From an uncultured Anaeromyxobacter sp. (GTDB lineage Bacteria; Myxococcota; Myxococcia; Myxococcales; Anaeromyxobacteraceae), in contig CAIQRS010000173.1 in assembly GCA_903874275.1 (NCBI GenBank), forward strand, positions 1 through 40,723: a DNA stretch of 40,723 nucleotides. The letters are read 5' to 3'. The stretch's first letter is position 1. Every line of letters begins with the position of its first letter. This document shows, piece after piece, positions 7,494 through 14,612 of the stretch. Under the pieces are notes generated by a model, which was given only the letters and a program-made list of their open reading frames with translations, was not told the origin of the DNA and did no database searches. Both the position numbers and the translations under genes were made by a program.

Positions 7494-8473
7494 GCCCTCT
7501 CCTGCTCGCGCTGCTCGCGCTGCTGCCGGACGCGGCCTCGCGCCTCTACCGGGTCGAGATCGGCGGCCAGGCGGTGGGGGTGGCGACACTCTCGGTGCGC
7601 TGCGAGAGGGCCCGCTGCAGCGGGCTCTTCGAGACCTCGTTCCGGCTCCCCGAGGCGGGCGGCGGCGGGGTGGCGCGACGGACGGTGAAGGTGACCACCG
7701 ACCGGCAGGGGATGCTCCTCGACGCCGAGGCGGGCGGGAAGCGCAGGAAGGGCGCGGGCGACGGGGTGGCCTCGATCCTGGCCGAGGCCTTGCTCGCCGG
7801 GGCGGCGGAGGGGGAGCGCCGCTGCCTCGACGTGGAGGACGCCGAGACCGGCCGGCCCGGGAGGGCGTGCGCCACCCGGCACGGCGCCTGGCTCGAGGGG
7901 GAGGTCCTGGGGGAGCCGGTTCGCTTCCGCGCCGCCGCGGGGGGACTCCCCGACGAGGTGCTGCTCCCCGCGCAGGAGACCCGCTTCGTCGCCGACCCGG
8001 CTGCAGCGGTCCCGTCGCGCGCGCCGGCCACCTTCGGGAGCGCGGTGCCCGCCCCTCCCGGCGCCGAGCTCGAACGGGCGCTGCTCTTCTGTGGGCTCGC
8101 GCCGGAGCCGGAGGATCCCGCGCCGCCACCGGCCGGTCTGCCGCGCGACTTCCCGGAACGGGGCAACTGCCAGCAGATGTCGGAGGCCTACCTGCGCTCC
8201 GCCCGGGAGGACGGCCTCGAGGGGCGTCTCGTCGTCGGCGTGGCCTGGGACGGGAGGCGCTTCGTCTGGCACGAGTGGGTGGAGGTGGCGGCGGCACGGC
8301 GCTGGGTCGCCGTGGATCCGAGCTTCCGGCAGCTCCCCGCCCAGGCGCCGCGCTTCGCCGTGGCGCGGTTCGCTCCGGGTGACGAGGCCGGCCGGGCCGA
8401 GGCGGGGAGGAAGGTGCTCTCGTGCTGGGGGAAGGCGAGGGTCTCCACATCGACAGCGCCGTCTACGAAGTAG
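7490..8473 (+). CDS. Transglutaminase-like (papain-fold) protein, probably secreted
   Basis: 327 residues; ATG overlaps the dedA stop (ATGA) and follows GAGGAGGGG. A hydrophobic N-terminus (SPLLLALLALLPDAAS) looks like a short signal peptide or anchor. The catalytic triad of the transglutaminase core is visible: C227 (GNCQQMSEAYL), H261 (VWHEWVEV) and D276 (WVAVDPSF). Residues 20-160 are a beta-rich domain with YRVEIGGQAVGVATL, like proteins annotated as transglutaminase-like with an outer-membrane-style N-terminal domain. The stop lies within the 8456-8480 hairpin. The last ~10 residues (STSTAPSTK) look low-grade, and the 3' 286 bases are shared with the opposite-strand HNH frame, so the tail may have been altered by insertion. 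Confidence 0.75.
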   Translation: MSPLLLALLALLPDAASRLYRVEIGGQAVGVATLSVRCERARCSGLFETSFRLPEAGGGGVARRTVKVTTDRQGMLLDAEAGGKRRKGAGDGVASILAEALLAGAAEGERRCLDVEDAETGRPGRACATRHGAWLEGEVLGEPVRFRAAAGGLPDEVLLPAQETRFVADPAAAVPSRAPATFGSAVPAPPGAELERALLFCGLAPEPEDPAPPPAGLPRDFPERGNCQQMSEAYLRSAREDGLEGRLVVGVAWDGRRFVWHEWVEVAAARRWVAVDPSFRQLPAQAPRFAVARFAPGDEAGRAEAGRKVLSCWGKARVSTSTAPSTK

Positions 8474-9300
8474 ACGGCGCAGGTCTCTCCCGCGACCGGG
8501 TTCCTCGGAGTGAACAGATCCATGTGGGCGTCGCCGTAGACCCTGCGCGCGGCTTCGATGTTGTGCGACCTGCAGAGGATCCTGCAGTTCTCCACGGTGG
8601 ACGCTCCTCCCCTCCCGCGCGGCACCACGTGGTCGATCTCCAGCCTCGCGGTCGCGCCGCACACTTCTCCATCGGCCGTCTTCCACTGGCACTTCCCTTC
8701 ATCCCTCTTCACGACCTCCCGCTTCACCTTGGCCGGCACGCAGGCCTTCCGCTTCGCCTGCCTCTCGATGAGCAACTTCAGCGCAGCGGTGAGGATCTCC
8801 TCGTCGGGCGCGCCGGGACTCCGGTGGGATTCTCCAGCCCGGGCCTTCTTCAGCAGCGCCAGGAACTCCCTCGACACCGTCACGTGGAACCGGCTCGACG
8901 TGCCGGTCATCGGCTCGACGACCGTCCGCTCGACGACGGACCGTTCCACCCCCGTCCGAGGCGCCCAAAGTTCGCCTGGGCGAATTTCTGGAACCGTCTG
9001 CTTCACCTCCGCGACCGGATCCACCGGCCGAGACGTTTGCACACGGGTCACCACCGTCCTCGTCGGTACCAGCGTCCGCGGCTTCAACTCCGCCGCCAGT
9101 TCCAGGGCCTCCTGCTTGGACAGGCCGTAGAATCGCGGAAGCACCGCGGCCAGGTTCTCCTCCGTCGCCACCGAGGCCAGCACCGCCGCGGTGGTGAAGC
9201 ACAGCTTCCCTTCGCGAATCGGTTCCAGCACCTCGGGGAATCGCTGGACGAGCCAGGCGCCAGCGCGCCGGTGATGAGCCGCGGCGCGGGAGAGCTTCAA
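8188..9300 (-). CDS. HNH endonuclease, DUF222-like N-terminal region; 5' end probably frameshifted
   Basis: As read from TTG 9300 it has 370 residues. The HNH core is at about 200-250: C204 and C214 (zinc-type pair), H224 in EIDHVVPRGRGG, N238 in VENCRILC, H246 in RSHN. The ~75 residues after 9300 (FPEVLEPIREGKLCFTTAAVLA and following) match the helical N-terminus of HNH proteins that occur in many copies in Anaeromyxobacter. That homology continues upstream in frame for 62 codons (to about 9489; e.g. FLEALAEFDRRKLFRSLGH), where there is no ATG, GTG or TTG. A good ATG with a GGGGAGGG site lies at 9490 but in another frame. The C-terminus runs past the usual end of the family into the transglutaminase gene. 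Probably a decaying or frameshifted copy. Confidence 0.65.
   Translation of the reverse strand: MKLSRAAAHHRRAGAWLVQRFPEVLEPIREGKLCFTTAAVLASVATEENLAAVLPRFYGLSKQEALELAAELKPRTLVPTRTVVTRVQTSRPVDPVAEVKQTVPEIRPGELWAPRTGVERSVVERTVVEPMTGTSSRFHVTVSREFLALLKKARAGESHRSPGAPDEEILTAALKLLIERQAKRKACVPAKVKREVVKRDEGKCQWKTADGEVCGATARLEIDHVVPRGRGGASTVENCRILCRSHNIEAARRVYGDAHMDLFTPRNPVAGETCAVYFVDGAVDVETLAFPQHESTFLPASARPASSPGANRATAKRGAWAGSCRKLGSTATQRRAAATSTHSCQTKRLPSQATPTTRRPSRPSSRAERR
8456..8480. terminator. Hairpin at the transglutaminase/HNH convergence
   Basis: Perfect 11-bp stem: GCGCCGTCTAC (8456-8466) and GTAGACGGCGC (8470-8480) with loop GAA. The transglutaminase TAG lies in the right arm. The hairpin is also inside the open frame of the HNH gene on the other strand. 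A terminator for the + strand transcript is likely; no long T-tract. Confidence 0.45.
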
Positions 9301-9514
9301 CCCCTTGTGGAGATAGGCGAAGAGGTCCGCGTGGCCGAGGCTGCGGAAGAGCTTTCGCCGGTCGAATTCGGCCAGGGCCTCGAGGAAGGCGCCCAGCGAG
9401 ACGAACTCGACGCGGAGGAGGTCGATGAGTCGGGTATGGAAGGAGCGGGCCTCGAGAAGTTCGGTGTCGTTCGTGAAAGTACTGTCTCATGCGATTTCCG
9501 GCCCTCCCCAAGCA

Positions 9515-9544
9515 CACGAGAATGCGTTTCCCAGCATTCTCGTG
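9515..9544. promoter_or_regulatory. Perfect 11-bp inverted repeat upstream of the HNH gene
   Basis: CACGAGAATGC (9515-9525) and GCATTCTCGTG (9534-9544) flank GTTTCCCA. The arms contain far more A/T than the surroundings. It sits 24 bases upstream of the out-of-frame ATG (9490) of the HNH gene and just before its GGGGAGGG ribosome binding site. Candidate operator, leader hairpin, or end of a mobile segment. Confidence 0.45.
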
Positions 9545-9744
9545 AGAGGAGATCTCGAACCTCGCCCGGCGCGGCCAGGACAGGCAGACGGGGCTCCTGC
9601 GCAGCGACAGGAGCATTCCTCGCGTGACGAGTTGCCGGAACGTGAAGTCGTCGCGAAACGCGTCAAGCACTTTCGACGCGCATCCCATGAACGCCCCATC
9701 TGCCCGACGGTCCGCGGAACGGACGGTACAGCCCGGCGACCCTT

Positions 9745-9765
9745 CCGCGGAGCGTTGCTCCGCGG
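9745..9765 (-). terminator. Probable terminator of the 60-residue gene
   Basis: Perfect 9-bp stem CCGCGGAGC (9745-9753) / GCTCCGCGG (9757-9765) with a 3-base loop, starting 7 bases after the stop (9773-9775) on the - strand. No marked T-tract; terminator role inferred from position. Confidence 0.5.
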
Positions 9766-9772
9766 CGTGGAG

Positions 9773-9955
9773 TCAGCCGGCCGCCAGGGCCTTCTTGATC
9801 TTCCCCACGTCGCCCTTCGCGTAGTAGCTGCAGGCGCCCTTCTTCGCTGCGGGCTTCAACCCGATGGCGGCGATGGCCTTCTTCACCTTGGCGTCGGAGA
9901 CGGAGAGCTGGACGGCGATCTTGGAGGCGGTGAGCAGGTCGGCGGGATCGGGCAT
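9773..9955 (-). CDS. Small putative DNA-binding protein (60 aa)
   Basis: Sixty residues, basic, with LLTASKIAVQLSVSDAKVKK looking like a helix-turn-helix (about 7-26), then AIGLKPAAKKG and a C-terminal element CSYYAKGDVGKIKKAL resembling the wing/helix of MerR- or excisionase-like small winged-helix proteins. No other domain. Stand-alone gene on the - strand, with a -10-like TAACAT ending 6 bases before ATG and a hairpin after the stop. A regulatory or nucleic-acid-binding role is likely; the target is unknown. Similar short proteins, to my memory, exist in other deltaproteobacteria, which needs a database check. Confidence 0.6.
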   Translation of the reverse strand: MPDPADLLTASKIAVQLSVSDAKVKKAIAAIGLKPAAKKGACSYYAKGDVGKIKKALAAG

Positions 9956-9961
9956 GGGTGC

Positions 9962-9967
9962 ATGTTA
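9962..9967 (-). promoter_or_regulatory. -10-like element for the 60-residue gene (possible leaderless start)
   Basis: Read on the - strand: TAACAT, six bases (GCACCC), then ATG at 9955. No Shine-Dalgarno sequence. No recognisable -35. Confidence 0.4.
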
Positions 9968-9992
9968 CCCCGATCCGAAGCGCGCCCCCGCC

Positions 9993-11144
9993 CTACGTCC
10001 GCACCCGTCCGTGGAGGAACCGCACCAGCGCCTCGGCCTTGGGCACGAGCGACCCCAGCTCGATGTACTCGTCGTGCGTGTGGAACCCCGCGCCGCGTGG
10101 CCCGAGCCCGTCGATGGACGGCACGCCCGCCGCGCCGGTCACCGATGCGTCCGACCCGCCGCCGGAGAGCGGCGCCTCGCCCGCCCCCAGCCCGGCCTCC
10201 CGCTGACGCTCCCCGTACTCCGCCGCCAGCGCTGCCGAGGCCTCGGTTCGCACCAGCGCCGGCCGGTTGCCCGGCCGGGTGAGCTCGATGCGCGTCCCCT
10301 CCACCGCCGCCTCGCGGGCCGCCGCCGCGATCCGCGCCAGCACCTCGTCCCCGTCGGCCGGCACGAGGAAGCGCACGTCCACCTCGCACCTCGCCCCGGC
10401 AGGAACCGTGTTTCGCGTGGTGCCGCCCTCGAACCGTCCCACGCTAACCGTCACTCCTCGTGAATAGTCGGTGAGCCCCTGGACCCGGTCCACGAAGCGG
10501 GAGAGCGCCCACACCGCGTTCTTCCCCTTCTCGTGGTCGCCGCCCGCGTGCGCGGCCACCCCGTGCGCCCGCGCGTCGAGCGAGGCGATGCCCTTCCTCC
10601 GGGTGACGATGAGGTCCCCGCCGCGGCCCGACTCGAGCCCGAGCGCCGCCACCGCACCCCGAACCTTGGCGACCGTGACGGGCTGCGAAGCCGGCGAGCC
10701 CACCTCCTCGTCGGCGACGAAGATGCCGCGCACCGCCACCCGATCGAGCAGCCCCGCCTCCCGCAGTGCACGCAGCGCGAAGATCCCGACCACCAGGCCG
10801 CCCTTCATGTCGAGGACGCCCGGGCCGAGCGCCCGCTCACCCTCCACCCGGTAGCCCTCGAAGGTCCCCGGCGGGAAGACCGTGTCGCAGTGGCCGATGA
10901 GGAAGGTGAACGGCCCGGGGGCCGGGCCGGCGAAGGAGAGGTGGTCGCCGAAGGCGCCGCCGGGGATGCGGTCCACCGCCACGCCGCTCGAGCGGAGCTC
11001 GCCCTCCACCATGGAGGCCACGGCGTTCACCCCGGCCGGGTTCCGCGTGAAGGAGTTCTGGTCCACCAGGCGGCGCAGCATCGCCTCCATCGCAGGGCGC
11101 TGTGCGGAGAGCCACGACACGGCCTTCTCGAGCGAGGGTTCCAC
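9993..11144 (-). CDS. M20-family metallopeptidase (carboxypeptidase G2 / ArgE-like)
   Basis: 383 residues from GTG 11144, chosen because GGAGGT (11152-11157) lies 7 bases upstream; the frame also stays open further upstream, but that would run into argC. Dizinc ligands are visible: H85 (GHCDT), D112 (LDMKGG, bridging), E147 next to catalytic E146 (DEEVGS), E171 (GLESGRGG) and H357 (THDEYIELG). The dimerisation domain lies between about 180 and 290. The general reaction is hydrolysis of an N-acyl or peptide bond next to a carboxylate; closest in style to CPG2. It diverges from argC, so a deacylase role in arginine synthesis is possible but unproved. Confidence 0.82.
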   Translation of the reverse strand: MEPSLEKAVSWLSAQRPAMEAMLRRLVDQNSFTRNPAGVNAVASMVEGELRSSGVAVDRIPGGAFGDHLSFAGPAPGPFTFLIGHCDTVFPPGTFEGYRVEGERALGPGVLDMKGGLVVGIFALRALREAGLLDRVAVRGIFVADEEVGSPASQPVTVAKVRGAVAALGLESGRGGDLIVTRRKGIASLDARAHGVAAHAGGDHEKGKNAVWALSRFVDRVQGLTDYSRGVTVSVGRFEGGTTRNTVPAGARCEVDVRFLVPADGDEVLARIAAAAREAAVEGTRIELTRPGNRPALVRTEASAALAAEYGERQREAGLGAGEAPLSGGGSDASVTGAAGVPSIDGLGPRGAGFHTHDEYIELGSLVPKAEALVRFLHGRVRT

Positions 11145-11190
11145 TTCGCACACCTCCAAGGGGCCGCGTGCCAGCGTGCCCGGGCGGGTA

Positions 11191-11196
11191 TATGGT
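11191..11196 (+). promoter_or_regulatory. -10-like element for a possibly leaderless argC mRNA
   Basis: TATGGT (within TATATGGT) followed by exactly 6 bases and ATG 11203. No Shine-Dalgarno sequence lies before the start. The whole divergent gap between the M20 peptidase and argC is only 58 bases. Confidence 0.5.
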
Positions 11197-11202
11197 TTCA
11201 TC

Positions 11203-12267
11203 ATGGCAGGACGCAAGCGCTTCAGGGCCGCGGTGATCGGTGGCTCGGGCTACGGCGGCGCCGAGATGATCCGGCGCCTTCTCCTCCACCCCGACGTCGA
11301 GCTCTGCCGGGTGGCCTCGGTGGACTTCGTGGGGGAACCGCTGGCTGCGGCCCACCCGTCGCTGGAGGGGCGCTCCGACCTGGTCTTCGAGAACGTCGCG
11401 CCCGCCACCGCCGCCGACGGGATGGACGTCGTCCTCCTCGGCCTGCCCCACAAGGTCACCGCCCAGAAGGTCCCGGAGATCGCTGCCCTGCCCTCCGTCA
11501 AGGTCATCGACATGTCCGGCGACTTCCGGCTCGAGGACGCCGCCGCCTACGAGAGGTACTACGGCCAGCCCCACCCCCATCCGGAGATGCTCGCCGACTT
11601 CGTCTACGGCCTGCCCGAGCTGAACCGGGAGCGCATCCGCCGCGCCCGCTTCGTGGCCTCGCCCGGTTGCTTCGCCACCTCCATCGAGCTCGGGCTCCTG
11701 CCGCTGGCCCGCGCCGGGCTCCTCGAGGGCGTGGTCCACGTCCAGGGAATCACCGGCAGCTCCGGCTCGGGCGTGGTCCCGCAGGCCACCACCCACCACC
11801 CGGTCCGCGCCGGGAACCTGCGGGCCTACAAGCCCCTCTGGCACCAGCACGTCCCGGAGGTGGAGGAGACGCTGGCCGCCGCCGGGGCGCGCGACCTCCA
11901 GCTGCGCTTCGTACCGGTCTCGGCGCCGCTGGTGCGCGGGATCCTCACCACCGCCTTCCTGGAGCTGCCCGAGGAGTGGACCGGCGAGCGGCTCGCGGCG
12001 CTCTACCGCGACGCCTTCGCGGGCGAGCCGTTCGTTCGCATCCCGGCCCGGCGTCTGCCCGAGGTGGCGGCGGTCTCCGGCTCCAACTTCGCCGAGGTGG
12101 GCGTGGCGGCCGGGCCGGCCTGGCGCGGGCGGAGGACGGTGACGGTGGTCGCGGCCATCGACAACCTGATCAAGGGCGGGGCCGGTCAGGCCATCCAGAA
12201 CATGAACCTCGTGCTCGGCCTCGACGAGCGGACCTCGCTCGAGGACCCCGGCCCGTGGCCCCCGTGA
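11203..12267 (+). CDS. argC: N-acetyl-gamma-glutamyl-phosphate reductase
   Basis: 354 residues. Reduces N-acetylglutamyl-5-phosphate with NADPH to the semialdehyde, step three of arginine synthesis. The nucleotide loop is IGGSGYGGAE (12-21). The catalytic cysteine is C156 in SPGCFATS and the partner histidine is probably H216 in WHQHVPEVEETL. TGSSGSG (184-190) matches the substrate loop. ATG 11203 is the only start that begins directly before the Rossmann strand. With argB 1.5 kb downstream it forms a partial arg operon interrupted by a VOC gene. LysY of the LysW lysine pathway is homologous, but no lysW is seen, so ArgC is preferred. Confidence 0.92.
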   Translation: MAGRKRFRAAVIGGSGYGGAEMIRRLLLHPDVELCRVASVDFVGEPLAAAHPSLEGRSDLVFENVAPATAADGMDVVLLGLPHKVTAQKVPEIAALPSVKVIDMSGDFRLEDAAAYERYYGQPHPHPEMLADFVYGLPELNRERIRRARFVASPGCFATSIELGLLPLARAGLLEGVVHVQGITGSSGSGVVPQATTHHPVRAGNLRAYKPLWHQHVPEVEETLAAAGARDLQLRFVPVSAPLVRGILTTAFLELPEEWTGERLAALYRDAFAGEPFVRIPARRLPEVAAVSGSNFAEVGVAAGPAWRGRRTVTVVAAIDNLIKGGAGQAIQNMNLVLGLDERTSLEDPGPWPP

Positions 12268-12275
12268 GGACGATC

Positions 12276-13763
12276 ATGACCGTTCACGCCAGGTCAATGC
12301 TGGCCGTCGCCGCCGTCGCCGCGCTGCTGGCCGCCCCGGTCCTCGCGCAGGATCCGGCTCCCGCCGGCGCGGGGGTGAAGATCGATCTCCCGCCGGTGGC
12401 GGCACGCCCCACGGGCCAGCGCCTGCCCGGCAAGGTGATCTGGTTCGACCTGCTCACGCTCGACCCGGCCCGCTCGCGCCCCTTCTACGAGGGGGTGCTG
12501 GGCTGGACCTTCGAGGACCGGGGGAGCTACGCCATCGCCCGGGACGGCGCCGTTCCCGTGGCCGGGATGATCCAGATGCCCGCGCCCGGGCCCGGTGCGC
12601 CGGCGCCGCAGTCGCGCTGGATGCCGCTCGTCTCCGTGCCCGACGTCGCGGCCGCGGCGGATGGCGTGAAGAAGGCGGGCGGGCGCGTGCTGGAGGGGCC
12701 GGGAAGCCTGGGCCGGCGTGGGGCCTACGCGGCCGTCGCCGACCCGCGCGGCGCCCAGTTCGTCCTCGTCACCGCCGCGGGAGGCGATCCCGTGGATGCC
12801 GACGCGCCTCCGCCGGGCTGGATCTGGGCCGAGCTCTGGACCGACGACCCCAGGGGCTCGGCCAGGTTCTACAAGGCGGTGGTGGGATACGAGGCCTGGC
12901 AGGTCGGAGCGGGGAAGCAGGCCACCTGGATCTACGCATCGGGGGGCCGGCCAAGGGCCCGCGTCGCGCGCATGCCCTTCGACAAGGTCCCGGCGCAGTG
13001 GCTGCCCTACGTGGTGGTGAAGGACCTGAAGGGCGCGCTGGGCCGGGTCGCGGAACTGAACGGGCAGGTGCTGCGCACTCCGGGCGCGAAGGGGGCGCAG
13101 TTCGCGGTGGTCTCCGACCCCGGAGGCGCGGTCTTCGTCATGGAACAGCGCCCCGAGCAGCCTGCCGAGGAGTCCGCGAGGACGCCCGACGCGGCAACGG
13201 GCGGAGCGGCCGCCGGTGCCGCCGCTGCACCCGCCCCTCCGCCCCCGCCTCCCGACGCCCCTGCCGATGCCTACGGACTCGACGCCGCGCAGCAGAAGGC
13301 GCAGCAGGAGGCCGCGGCCCAGGCCACGGTGCCGCTGCCCGGCGAGGTGCTGGCCTTCCCGGGGGGCGACCTCGGCGCCGAGATGGTGGTGGCGGCCCCG
13401 GCTCCCTACGTGAACGTCTGGATCGCCCCGCCGGCCTGGGGGCCCTTCTGGGGAGGCGGGGGCTGGGCCTATCCCCCCGGCTGGATCGGGGCACCCTGGT
13501 GGGGCATGCCTCCGGTGTGGGGCGGCGGCGGCTACTACCCCGGGTACCGGCCTCCTCCCGGCCCGCGCGGAGGTTACGGCCCCCGGCCTCCGTCTCCCGG
13601 CTACCGTCCCCCGCCACCTTACCCGCGCGGTGGCGTGTCGGCCCCGGCTCCGTCCACGCGCTCCGCCCCATCACCGTCGGTGCGCCCGTCGGCGCCCTCC
13701 ACGCCCCGGTCCGCGCCGGCGCCCGCCGCACCCCGTCCCGCACCCGCCGCCCCGCGGCACTGA
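12276..13763 (+). CDS. Secreted two-domain VOC (glyoxalase-like) protein with Pro/Gly/Tyr/Trp-rich tail
   Basis: 495 residues. Signal peptide about 1-24 (AVAALLAAPVLA, then QD). Two vicinal-oxygen-chelate domains follow: about 48-165 (WFDLLTLDPARSRPFYEGVLGW) and about 178-295 (WAELWTDDPRGSARFYKAVVGY). An Ala/Pro linker leads to a low-complexity C-terminus (about 370-495) with WGPFWGGGGW-, YYPGYRPPP- and SAPSPS-type runs, suggestive of an extended surface or wall-interacting tail. ATG 12276 is preferred because GAGGA precedes it by 5 bases; GTG 12264, overlapping the argC stop, is an alternative. It sits 8 bases after argC and 10 bases before argB, so it is co-transcribed with arginine genes. 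Ligand unknown. Confidence 0.75.
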   Translation: MTVHARSMLAVAAVAALLAAPVLAQDPAPAGAGVKIDLPPVAARPTGQRLPGKVIWFDLLTLDPARSRPFYEGVLGWTFEDRGSYAIARDGAVPVAGMIQMPAPGPGAPAPQSRWMPLVSVPDVAAAADGVKKAGGRVLEGPGSLGRRGAYAAVADPRGAQFVLVTAAGGDPVDADAPPPGWIWAELWTDDPRGSARFYKAVVGYEAWQVGAGKQATWIYASGGRPRARVARMPFDKVPAQWLPYVVVKDLKGALGRVAELNGQVLRTPGAKGAQFAVVSDPGGAVFVMEQRPEQPAEESARTPDAATGGAAAGAAAAPAPPPPPPDAPADAYGLDAAQQKAQQEAAAQATVPLPGEVLAFPGGDLGAEMVVAAPAPYVNVWIAPPAWGPFWGGGGWAYPPGWIGAPWWGMPPVWGGGGYYPGYRPPPGPRGGYGPRPPSPGYRPPPPYPRGGVSAPAPSTRSAPSPSVRPSAPSTPRSAPAPAAPRPAPAAPRH

Positions 13764-13773
13764 GGAGAGTCCC

Positions 13774-14592
13774 GTGAAGACCGTGGTCGTGAAGATCGGC
13801 GGCGAGATCACCGCCACGCCGGAGATGGACGCCGTCGCCCGGGACGTCCGCGCCCTCCTCGAGGAGGGGCACCGGGTCGCCATCGTCCACGGTGGAGGGC
13901 CCCAGGCCACGGCGCTCCAGAAGAAGCTCGGGCTCGAGACCCGCATCGTGGCGGGGAAGCGCTTCACCGACCCGGAGACCCTCGAGGTCATGAAGTACGC
14001 GGTGGCCGGGAAGGTGAACGTGGACGTCTGCGCCCGCCTCCTCGCGAGTGGCGTCATCGGGGTCGGCCTCCACGGTGCCAGCGGCCACGTCATCGCCGCG
14101 CGCCGCCGCCCGCCGCGCGTCCTGACCGGCGCCGGCCCCGACCCGGTGGACCTCGGCCTGGTGGGGGACGTGGTGGGCTTCAACCTCCCCTTCCTCGGCG
14201 ACCTGTGGGCCCGCGGCTACGTGCCGGTGCTGGCCTGCCTGGGCTGCGACCGGGAGGGGCAGCCGCTCAACATCAACGGCGACACGGTGGCGAGCCAGCT
14301 GGCCGGCGCGCTGCGGGCCGACGCGTTGGTGCTGGTCACATCGGCCCCCGGCGTGCTGCGGGACGTGAAGGACCAGGGCAGCCGCATCCCCAGGATCACC
14401 CACGCCGAATTCACCCAGGGTGTCGCGGACGGATCGATCTCCGGCGGGATGATCCCCAAGCTGGAGGAGTCCTTCGAGGTGCTGAGGGACGGGGCCCGCT
14501 CGGTGGTCATCGTGGGACACCTGGCCCCGGGCGATCTGCGCCGCGCCGTCCTCGAGCCGGGCAGCGTGGGGACGGTGCTGGTCGAGGGGTGA
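13774..14592 (+). CDS. argB: Acetylglutamate kinase
   Basis: 272 residues from GTG, with GAGGAG six bases upstream. Phosphorylates N-acetylglutamate with ATP, the step before ArgC. Amino acid kinase family signatures: KIGG (7-10), VHGGGPQ (about 43-49), the substrate region GKRFTDPETLEVM, LGLVGDVVGFN, and the ATP-side loop INGDTVASQLAGALRADALVLVTSAPGVLRD followed by GGMIPKL. Length fits ArgB without an N-terminal arginine-sensing extension, so strong feedback by arginine is less likely. Third gene of the argC-VOC-argB unit; converges on the MFS gene with a 20-base gap. Confidence 0.9.
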   Translation: MKTVVVKIGGEITATPEMDAVARDVRALLEEGHRVAIVHGGGPQATALQKKLGLETRIVAGKRFTDPETLEVMKYAVAGKVNVDVCARLLASGVIGVGLHGASGHVIAARRRPPRVLTGAGPDPVDLGLVGDVVGFNLPFLGDLWARGYVPVLACLGCDREGQPLNINGDTVASQLAGALRADALVLVTSAPGVLRDVKDQGSRIPRITHAEFTQGVADGSISGGMIPKLEESFEVLRDGARSVVIVGHLAPGDLRRAVLEPGSVGTVLVEG

Positions 14593-14612
14593 TCCGCCTC
14601 AGGGCGCCGCCA

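Larger units (their letters stand above)
9491..9772. other. Intergenic region upstream of the HNH gene; no clear gene
   Basis: Holds two symmetric elements described separately (9515-9544, 9745-9765) and a weaker one, GCTCCTG (9593-9599) / CAGGAGC (9608-9614). A frame on the - strand from ATG 9688 starts with KVLDAFRDDFTFRQLV-like sequence that looks protein-like for about 30 residues, then loses that character. I could not assign it to a family and do not call it a gene; it may be a remnant. Confidence 0.35.

Noticed and set aside
9493-9688. Protein-like - strand frame from ATG 9688 as a gene or transposase remnant
   Set aside because: Only about 30 residues look protein-like; no family match by eye and no ribosome binding site.
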